Shown here piece after piece: positions 53,537 to 59,877 of a stretch of 64,000 nucleotides of DNA; positions within the stretch are counted from its first letter, which is position 1; every line of letters begins with the position of its first letter. The DNA comes from Streptomyces halobius (GTDB lineage Bacteria > Actinomycetota > Actinomycetes > Streptomycetales > Streptomycetaceae). The notes beneath the pieces were generated by a model. It worked only from the letters and a program-made list of their open reading frames with translations, made no database searches and was not told the DNA's origin. The stretch spans positions 8,122,001-8,186,000 of the forward strand of contig NZ_CP086322.1 of NCBI RefSeq assembly GCF_023277745.1. Direction: 5' to 3'. The position numbers and the translations under genes were made by a program.

Positions 53537-53550
53537 TGCAACCTGTTCTA
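53537..53550. promoter_or_regulatory. KstR-like operator in the divergent promoter
   Basis: TGCAACCTGTTCTA fits TNNAACNNGTTNNA at every fixed base. It is 22 bases before the hydratase start at 53573. Confidence 0.65.
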
Positions 53551-53572
53551 CGTCGTGAGACGGGAGGACGGA

Positions 53573-54403
53573 ATGGGCGGTACCGAAGGCGCCGGGGAGC
53601 ACGCCGGCGGAACGGAACATCTCACCGTGGAGCGCTTCGACGCGACCCTGGTGCTCACCCTCAACCGGCCGGAGGCGAAGAACGCGCTCTCGCTGCCGAT
53701 GCTGGTGGGCCTGTACGACGGATGGCTGGCCGCCGACGAGGACGACGACATCCGCTCCATCGTCCTGACCGGCGCGGGCGGCACCTTCTGCGCCGGCATG
53801 GACCTCAAGGCCCTCGCGGGCGACGGAATGGCCGGCGAGCACTACCGCGAGCGGCTGCGCGACGACCCCGACCTGCACTGGAAGGCGATGCTGCGGCACC
53901 ACCGCCCCCGCAAACCGGTGATCGCCGCCGTCGAGGGCCACTGCGTCGCCGGTGGTACGGAGATCCTCCAGGGCACCGATATCCGGGTGGCCGGCGAGAG
54001 CGCCACCTTCGGACTCTTCGAGGTGCGCCGAGGCCTCTTCCCCATCGGCGGATCCACCGTCCGCCTCGCCCGCCAGATCCCGCGCACCCACGCCCTGGAA
54101 ATGCTGCTCACGGGACGCCCCTACCCGGCGCGCGAGGCCGAACGGATCGGCCTCATCGGCCATGTCGTCCCCGACGGCACCGCACGGGACAAGGCCCTGG
54201 AGATCGCCGGGATGGTCAACGCCTGCGGACCACTCGCCGTCGAAGCCGTCAAGGCATCCGTCTACGAGACCTCCGGGATGACCGAGCCCGACGGCCTCAA
54301 GGCCGAACTCGCCCGCGGCCGGCCCCTCTTCGACACCGCGGACGCCAAGGAGGGCTCCCGGGCCTTCGCGGAGAAGCGCCCACCCGTCTACCGGCGCGCC
54401 TGA
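53573..54403 (+). CDS. Enoyl-CoA hydratase/crotonase
   Basis: A 276-residue crotonase. Oxyanion-hole residues lie in GAGGTFCAGMDLKAL and VEGHCVAGGTEIL. It begins with VERFDATLVLTLNRPEAKNALS. ATG 53573 follows GGGAGGA. It heads an operon with DUF35 and two thiolases (gap 46, overlap 1 and 8 bases), pointing to beta-oxidation of a ring- or side-chain-bearing acyl-CoA. Confidence 0.95.
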   Translation: MGGTEGAGEHAGGTEHLTVERFDATLVLTLNRPEAKNALSLPMLVGLYDGWLAADEDDDIRSIVLTGAGGTFCAGMDLKALAGDGMAGEHYRERLRDDPDLHWKAMLRHHRPRKPVIAAVEGHCVAGGTEILQGTDIRVAGESATFGLFEVRRGLFPIGGSTVRLARQIPRTHALEMLLTGRPYPAREAERIGLIGHVVPDGTARDKALEIAGMVNACGPLAVEAVKASVYETSGMTEPDGLKAELARGRPLFDTADAKEGSRAFAEKRPPVYRRA

Positions 54404-54449
54404 CCCCCGGCGCCCGAGGAGCCAGAGCTCAAGGACCCAAGGAGTCCGT

Positions 54450-54497
54450 ATGCCAGAGGTCATGCCAGAGGTCATGCCAGAGGCCGTGCCCGAGGTC
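54450..54497 (+). repeat. 12-bp tandem repeat at the start of the DUF35 gene
   Basis: ATGCCAGAGGTC occurs twice, followed by ATGCCAGAGGCC and GTGCCCGAGGTC, encoding MPEVMPEVMPEAVPEV. Each unit offers a start codon (54450, 54462, 54474, 54486), and GCCAGAGG in one unit can serve as ribosome-binding site for the next. Confidence 0.85.
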
Positions 54498-55466
54498 CTC
54501 ACGGCGCCCCTCGTCGTGGAATTCCCCTTCACCCGCTCGCTCGGTCCCGTCCAGAGCGCCTTCCTCACCGGGCTCCGTGAACGCACCGTGCTCGGCGTCC
54601 GGGCGAGCGACGGCCGGGTTGTCGTACCGCCCACCGAATACGACCCGGTCACCGCCGCCGAGATCCGCGAACTGGTCGAGGTCGGCACGGCCGGCACGAT
54701 CACCACCTGGGCCTGGAATCCGGCCCCGCGCCGTGGCCAGCCGCTCACCACCCCGTTCGCCTGGGTGCTGGTCCGGCTCGACGGCGCCGACACCGCCCTG
54801 CTGCACGCGCTGGACGCACCCGGCCCCGACGCCGTACGCACCGGAATGCGGGTCCGGATCCGCTGGGCCGCCGAACGCACCGGAGCGATCACCGACATCG
54901 CCTGCTTCGAGCCGGGCGAGGAGATACGGGAGGGGGACGCGCCGGACGAACCGAACTCGGCCGAACCGGCCGCCCACAGCGGGGAGTTCCCCGCCCCCGT
55001 CACCGGCATCACCACCCCCGCCCGCCTCGACTACACCTACGCGCCCGGCCGGGCCCAGTCCCGCCACCTCCAGGCGCTCGCCGAACGGAGGATCACCGGC
55101 GAGCGCTGCCCGTCCTGCCGCAAGGTGTATGTCCCGCCCCGCGGCGCCTGCCCCACCTGCGGTGTCGCCACCGACACACAGGTCGAGGTCGGCCCCCGCG
55201 GCACCGTCACCACCTTCTGTATCGTCAACATCACGGCTCGTCATACGGCGAATCCGGACATCGACGTGCCCTACGTCTACGCGCACATCGCGCTCGACGG
55301 CGCCGACCTCGCCCTGCACGGACGCATCGGCGGCATCCCCTACGACCAGGTGAGGATGGGGCTCAGGGTCGAACCGGTGTGGACCGAGGGCGGCCGCTTC
55401 CCCGACCACTACCGCCCCTCCGGTGAACCCGATGCCGACTACGACAGCTACAAGGAGCTGCTCTGA
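54450..55466 (+). CDS. Tandem DUF35 (Zn-ribbon/OB-fold) protein
   Basis: A 338-residue protein built of two DUF35-like halves. The second half (from ~190) has the intact zinc ribbon RCPSCRKVYVPPRGACPTCG and an OB fold (VTTFCIVNITARHT). The first half has the same plan without the cysteines (VLGVRASDGRVVVPP, then GTITTWAWNPAPRR). Such proteins form a complex with thiolases in steroid and fatty-acid catabolism. The start is in a 12-bp tandem repeat (54450-54497) with several candidate start codons. It precedes and overlaps thiolase genes. Confidence 0.85.
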   Translation: MPEVMPEVMPEAVPEVLTAPLVVEFPFTRSLGPVQSAFLTGLRERTVLGVRASDGRVVVPPTEYDPVTAAEIRELVEVGTAGTITTWAWNPAPRRGQPLTTPFAWVLVRLDGADTALLHALDAPGPDAVRTGMRVRIRWAAERTGAITDIACFEPGEEIREGDAPDEPNSAEPAAHSGEFPAPVTGITTPARLDYTYAPGRAQSRHLQALAERRITGERCPSCRKVYVPPRGACPTCGVATDTQVEVGPRGTVTTFCIVNITARHTANPDIDVPYVYAHIALDGADLALHGRIGGIPYDQVRMGLRVEPVWTEGGRFPDHYRPSGEPDADYDSYKELL

Positions 55467-56590
55467 TGCACGAGGCGAGGCGGGACAGGACAGGTGAGGT
55501 GACACGGAAGGCCGTACACGGGACGGCGCGGGACCGGACCCGGGAGGTCGCCATCGTCGCCTTCGCCCAGACGGACCACCGTCGGCGTACCGACGACCTC
55601 TCCGAGGTGGAAATGCTGATGCCGGTGCTGCACGACGTACTCGGCACCACCGGCCTCAAGACCGCCGACATCGGCTTCACCTGCTCCGGATCGAGCGATT
55701 ATCTCGCGGGCCGTGCCTTCTCCTTCACCATGGCCCTCGACGGCGTCGGCGCCCATCCGCCGATCTCCGAGTCCCATGTGGAGATGGACGGCGCATGGGC
55801 GCTGTACGAGGCATGGGTGAAGCTGCTGACCGGCGAGACCGACACCGCACTCGTCTACGCGTACGGCAAATCCTCGCCCGGTGAGGTGCGCGCGGTGCTC
55901 ACCCGTCAGCTCGACCCCTACTACCTGGCCCCGCTCTGGCCGGATTCGGTCGCACTCGCCGCGCTCCAGGCACAGGCGCTGATCGACGCCGGAGACGCGG
56001 ACGAGCCGACGCTCGCGGCCGTCGCGGCCCGGAGCCGTGCCGACGCGGCCGCCAACCCCCACGCCCAGCTGAGCGGTCCGGTACCGGCCGGGGACCATCT
56101 CGTGCGGCCGCTGCGCCCCGGTGACTGCCCGCCGATCGGTGACGGGGCGGCTGCCGTGATCCTGGCCGCGGGGGACCGGGCGCGCGAGCTGTGCGAGCGG
56201 CCCGCCTGGATCCGGGGCATGGACCACCGCATCGAGGCACACGGCCTGGGGGTACGCGACCTCACCGACTCCCCCTCCACCCGGCTGGCCGCGGAACGCG
56301 CCGGGGCCTTCGTACCCCCCGTGGACCTGGCCGAGTTGCACGCGCCCTTCACCTCCCAGGAGATCGTGCTGCGCAAGGCGCTGAAGCTGGACGGCGACGT
56401 CCTCGTCAACCCGTCGGGCGGCGCGCTCGCCGCCAACCCCCTCATGGCCGCGGGCCTGATCCGGCTGGGCGAAGCGGCGGCCCGGATCCACCGGGGCGCG
56501 TCCCACCGCGCCCTCGCCCACGCCACCTCCGGCCCCTGCCTCCAGCAGAATCTGGTCGCCGTCCTCGAAGGAGAGGTCTCCCATGGCTAA
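55466..56590 (+). CDS. Thiolase-like protein (lipid-transfer/SCP-x type), first
   Basis: A 374-residue thiolase-fold protein. The leader (MHEARRDRTGEVTRKA) is variable; the family begins at REVAIVAFAQTDHRRR. Segments: FTCSGSSDYLAGRAFSF near residue 75, HVEMDGAWALYEAW, LAELHAPFTSQEIVLRKAL, VNPSGGALAANPLMAAGLIR (the C-terminal thiolase core). It overlaps the DUF35 stop by one base and the next thiolase by eight. It is probably a subunit of a heteromeric thiolase/retro-aldolase. Confidence 0.88.
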   Translation: MHEARRDRTGEVTRKAVHGTARDRTREVAIVAFAQTDHRRRTDDLSEVEMLMPVLHDVLGTTGLKTADIGFTCSGSSDYLAGRAFSFTMALDGVGAHPPISESHVEMDGAWALYEAWVKLLTGETDTALVYAYGKSSPGEVRAVLTRQLDPYYLAPLWPDSVALAALQAQALIDAGDADEPTLAAVAARSRADAAANPHAQLSGPVPAGDHLVRPLRPGDCPPIGDGAAAVILAAGDRARELCERPAWIRGMDHRIEAHGLGVRDLTDSPSTRLAAERAGAFVPPVDLAELHAPFTSQEIVLRKALKLDGDVLVNPSGGALAANPLMAAGLIRLGEAAARIHRGASHRALAHATSGPCLQQNLVAVLEGEVSHG

Positions 56591-57770
56591 GGAGCCCGTG
56601 GCCGTCGTCGGCATCGGCCAGACCAGACATGTCGCCGCCCGTCGCGATGTCTCCCTCGCCGGACTCGTCCGGGAAGCAGCCCAACGCGCCCTGCAGGACG
56701 CCGAGCTGACCTGGACGGACATCGACGCCGTCGTCATCGGCAAGGCCCCCGACTTCTTCGAGGGCGTCATGATGCCCGAGCTGTATCTCGCCGACGCGCT
56801 CGGCGCGGTCGGCAAGCCGATGCTCCGGGTGCACACCGCCGGTTCGGTCGGCGGCTCCACGGCCCTGGTCGCCGCCAACCTCATCGCCGCCCGGGTCCAC
56901 GGCACGGTACTCACCCTCGCCTTCGAGAAGCAGTCCGAGTCCAACGCCATGTGGGCTCTCTCCCTCCCCGTCCCCTTCCAGCAGCCACTCCTGGCCGGCG
57001 CCGGCGGCTTCTTCGCCCCGCACATCCGCGCGTATATGCGACGCACCGGCGCCCCCGACACCGTCGGCTCCCTCGTCGCGTACAAGGACCGCCGCAACGC
57101 CCTCAAGAACCCCTATGCGCACCTCCACGAAACCGACATCACCCTGGAGAAGGTCCAGTCCTCACCGATGCTCTGGGACCCGATCCGCTACTCCGAGACC
57201 TGCCCGTCCTCCGACGGCGCCTGCGCCATGATCCTCACCGGCCGTGCGGGCGCGGCCCGTTCACCGCGCCCGCCCGCCTGGGTGCACGGCGGCGCGATGC
57301 GCAGCGAACCCACCCTGTTCGCCGGCAAGGACTGCGTCTCCCCGCAAGCCGGCAAGGACTGCGCCGCCGACGTCTACCGGCAGGCCGGCATCACCGACCC
57401 GCGACGCGAGATCGACGCGGTCGAGATGTACGTCCCGTTCTCCTGGTACGAGCCGATGTGGCTGGAGAACCTGGGCTTCGCCGCGGCGGGCGAGGGCTGG
57501 AAGCTCACCGAGTCCGGCGTCACCGAACTGGACGGCGACCTCCCGGTCAACCCCTCCGGCGGGGTCCTCTCCACCAACCCCATCGGCGCCTCCGGAATGC
57601 TCCGTTTCGCCGAGGCCGCCCTCCAGGTACGCGGCGAGGCCGGCGCCCACCAAGTGCCGGGCGCCCGGATGGCATTGGGCCATGCGTACGGCGGCGGATC
57701 CCAGTTCTTCGCCATGTGGCTGGTGGGGGCCGAACCGCCGCCGGGCGCGGGGGAGGCCCCCTCAGGGTGA
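56583..57770 (+). CDS. Thiolase-like protein (lipid-transfer/SCP-x type), second
   Basis: A 395-residue thiolase of the same group. The expected nucleophile position reads LRVHTAGSVGGSTALVAAN (residues ~80-98), without Cys, as in Ltp2-type retro-aldolase partners. Later: MYVPFSWYEPMWLEN, VNPSGGVLSTNPIGASGMLRFAEA and LGHAYGGGSQFFAMW. It may act with DUF35 and the previous protein in aldol-type side-chain cleavage rather than classic thiolysis. Confidence 0.9.
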   Translation: MAKEPVAVVGIGQTRHVAARRDVSLAGLVREAAQRALQDAELTWTDIDAVVIGKAPDFFEGVMMPELYLADALGAVGKPMLRVHTAGSVGGSTALVAANLIAARVHGTVLTLAFEKQSESNAMWALSLPVPFQQPLLAGAGGFFAPHIRAYMRRTGAPDTVGSLVAYKDRRNALKNPYAHLHETDITLEKVQSSPMLWDPIRYSETCPSSDGACAMILTGRAGAARSPRPPAWVHGGAMRSEPTLFAGKDCVSPQAGKDCAADVYRQAGITDPRREIDAVEMYVPFSWYEPMWLENLGFAAAGEGWKLTESGVTELDGDLPVNPSGGVLSTNPIGASGMLRFAEAALQVRGEAGAHQVPGARMALGHAYGGGSQFFAMWLVGAEPPPGAGEAPSG

Positions 57771-57849
57771 GCGACCGGGCGCGCCCTGTCCGTCCCCGGA
57801 CACAGTGGCTAGGCTGGCCGCCGACGACCGACCAGGAGGAGCAGGGGAC

Positions 57850-58089
57850 GTGGCCGAAAGCATCACCGAGCAGCGGCTCGCGGACGACACCAGGCCCGAG
57901 CTCGACCTGACCCATGCCGAGTGGCAGTCGAGCAGCCAGGGCGTGGGCGACGTCCAGATCGCCTTCGTCGAGGGCTATATCGCGATGCGCAACCGCCGCA
58001 GCCCGGAGATCCCGGCGCTGATCTTCACTCCCGCCGAGTGGCATGCGTTCGTCCTTGGGGCACGCGAGGGGGAGTTCGATTTGACATGA
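57850..58089 (+). CDS. Orphan DUF397 protein
   Basis: A 79-residue DUF397 protein: LTHAEWQSSSQGVGDVQIAFVEGYIAMRNRR, PALIFTPAEWHAFVLGAREGEFD. DUF397 genes usually pair with XRE-type regulators, and no such gene is adjacent; it follows the thiolase operon after 79 bases. GTG 57850 has GGAGGAG upstream. Confidence 0.85.
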   Translation: MAESITEQRLADDTRPELDLTHAEWQSSSQGVGDVQIAFVEGYIAMRNRRSPEIPALIFTPAEWHAFVLGAREGEFDLT

Positions 58090-58099
58090 CTCGCTTCTC

Positions 58100-58595
58100 G
58101 CCGTTTTCGGCTGTCCGCTGCGCTTTGCCTGGGCCGACTTGGTGGTCGCCTGCGGCGCGTGCGCCCCACGTTGTCGGCTGTCCCGCGGTGGGGGTTCGCC
58201 TGCGGCGGGCCTGTGCGTTTTCGGCTGTCCCGCCGTGAGGGGTTCGCCTGCGGCGGGCGTGGGTTTTTCGGGTGCGGTGACGGGCCTCCGGACTCCGTCC
58301 TGCGGCCCTCCCCCATAGCCTGAAGGGCATGGGAGGTACCCCCATCCTCCCGACGGTGGGTGGTAGGGGCCGGTGGGGGCACATGTGGTCTGTCGGGTGT
58401 CTGTGGTCGCGTCCACAGGTGCACATGACCGGCTACGTGTACCCCCACCCCTCTTCTCCCCACCCCCCTCGGGAGGTGCCGGGCCGCAGGACGGAGTCCG
58501 GAGGTCCGGCGCCGCTGCCGAACAGCCCCGCGCAGCGGCAACAGCCCACCGCAGGTACAACGGCGGGACAGTCGAAAACGGCGAGCAGCCATGCC
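58100..58595. repeat. Composite inverted-repeat element, copy B
   Basis: Same order as copy A. Left units: GGCTGTCCCGCGGTGGGGGT, GCCTGCGGCGGGC. Core arms CCTCCGGACTCCGTCCTGCGGCC (58285-58307) and its exact reverse complement (58482-58504), 23 bp perfect. Centre with CTACGTGTACCCCCACCCC. Right units (GCCGAACAGCCCCGCGCAGC, CAACGGCGGGACAG, CGAAAACGGCGAG) follow. The mini-element at 58308-58344 interrupts the left core relative to copy A. Confidence 0.8.
58308..58344 (-). repeat. Mini-element, copy 3 (37 bp), nested in element B
   Basis: CTCCCCCATAGCCTGAAGG then GCATGGGAGGTACCCCCA, the reverse complement of the 35315 copy with few differences. It is inserted between CTGCGGC and CTCCCGACGGTGG of the core. 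Confidence 0.75.
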
Positions 58596-58743
58596 GGCAA
58601 CCGCCGAGCGCAGCGTCGGCCTCGGGGGCGCCCGGCAGTTCGTTCAACTCGGCCTCCTGCGCCCGCGGTTCCCTCAGCCCGGCCGGCCATGCTGCCCCTC
58701 GGGTCAACGGTGCCGGAGACGCCGGCGCCGTAGAGTGGCGATC

Positions 58744-59139
58744 ATGACAGCTGAGAGGGATCTGCGGGCGTTGCTGAGCGGGATGCGGCCCGAGCTCCAT
58801 GAGGGACGCTATGTGTTCACGACCGTGTCCGGCGAGGTCCCCGAAGGGCTGACGCCCGTGGTCACCGTCGCCGAGCAGGAGGGGCGCACGCTCGTCGTCC
58901 GCCAGGAGGACGCGGACCGGGCGGGCCTGGCGTACGACTACGTGGCCGGCTGGATCACGCTGCGGGTGCACTCCGCGCTGGACGCCGTCGGACTGACTGC
59001 CGCCGTCGCCACCGAACTCGCCGCCGCGGGGCTCAGCTGCAATGTCGTCGCCGGTTTCCACCACGATCACCTCTTCGTGCCGTACGACGCGGCCGGCGAA
59101 GCGCTCCGCCGGCTGACCGCGCTCGCCGCCAGAACCTGA
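58744..59139 (+). CDS. ACT-domain protein
   Basis: A 131-residue protein with two ACT-like modules (YVFTTVSGEVPEGLTPVVTVAEQEG; WITLRVHSALDAVGLTAAVATELAAAGLSCNVVAGFHHDHLFVP). Such stand-alone ACT proteins bind small ligands, often amino acids, but no partner is known. ATG 58744. Confidence 0.85.
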   Translation: MTAERDLRALLSGMRPELHEGRYVFTTVSGEVPEGLTPVVTVAEQEGRTLVVRQEDADRAGLAYDYVAGWITLRVHSALDAVGLTAAVATELAAAGLSCNVVAGFHHDHLFVPYDAAGEALRRLTALAART

Positions 59140-59257
59140 TCATGCGGGGCCATCATGGGGGAAGGCCCGCCCCGTCGGCCTGCTCGACGGGGCGCGCGGG
59201 TCGATGATGCCGATGTCCGCGCGCCGCGAGCGCGGCCCGGCCACGTACGATGGCGAC

Positions 59258-59758
59258 ATGTCCTTTCTCCGCCGCCGCAGCGCAGCCACGCCCGCCGGGC
59301 CTGACTTCGACGTCCTCGCCATGGACCCCGGTGACTGGCCGGGCAACCTCGGAGCCGGGCTGCTGCCCGCGCCCGACGGCAGCTGCCAGGGCGTTTTCCT
59401 CCGCTACGACCTGTTCGGCGGCCGCGGCCCCGCGATGATCATCGGCAATCTGCCGGAGGGCTCCCCGGCCCGGGAGCTCGACGAGGGCCAGGTGCCGTTC
59501 GAGGTCGCGCAGCTCCTGGAGGCGCTCGACAACGACGAGCCGGTGGTGGTGGTCGAGAGCGAGGACACCCCTGTGATGCACGAGGACAACCTGCTGATCG
59601 TGAAGCGCATCAAGTGTTCCGAGAGCCGTATCTCCTGCGTCCAGTTCGACCGCAGTGACGGGGTGCTGGTCACCATCGCCAGCTGGGACCGGCCGATCAC
59701 CGACGATCTGTACGCCCTGCTCAAGCCGCTGCCCGCGGAGCTCTTCCAACAGGGCTGA
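59258..59758 (+). CDS. Hypothetical protein, 166 residues
   Basis: Starts MSFLRRRSAATPAGPDFDVLAMDPGDWPGNL. Acidic, soluble; conserved among Streptomyces by appearance but I recognise no family. GC3 and a good start context support it. It is followed by the terminator at 59787-59827. Confidence 0.75.
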   Translation: MSFLRRRSAATPAGPDFDVLAMDPGDWPGNLGAGLLPAPDGSCQGVFLRYDLFGGRGPAMIIGNLPEGSPARELDEGQVPFEVAQLLEALDNDEPVVVVESEDTPVMHEDNLLIVKRIKCSESRISCVQFDRSDGVLVTIASWDRPITDDLYALLKPLPAELFQQG

Positions 59759-59786
59759 GCGGCTCCCGAGTCCGGAGCGGAGGGAC

Positions 59787-59827
59787 GTCGCGCCCGGTGG
59801 ACGGTCCTGCCGTCCACCGGGCGCGAC
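59787..59827. terminator. Bidirectional hairpin terminator
   Basis: GTCGCGCCCGGTGGACGG and CCGTCCACCGGGCGCGAC are exact complements (18 bp) around TCCTG, between the convergent stops at 59758 and 59878. Confidence 0.85.
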
Positions 59828-59877
59828 GCGTACCGTCCTCCGGTGCCGGAAGTCCTGCGCGCCGGAAGCCCTCCGTC

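Larger units (their letters stand above)
58090..58743. other. Non-coding repeat-rich gap
   Basis: It separates DUF397 from the ACT gene and is mostly element B (58100-58595). The last ~145 bases may hold the promoter of the ACT gene. No gene is seen. Confidence 0.6.
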
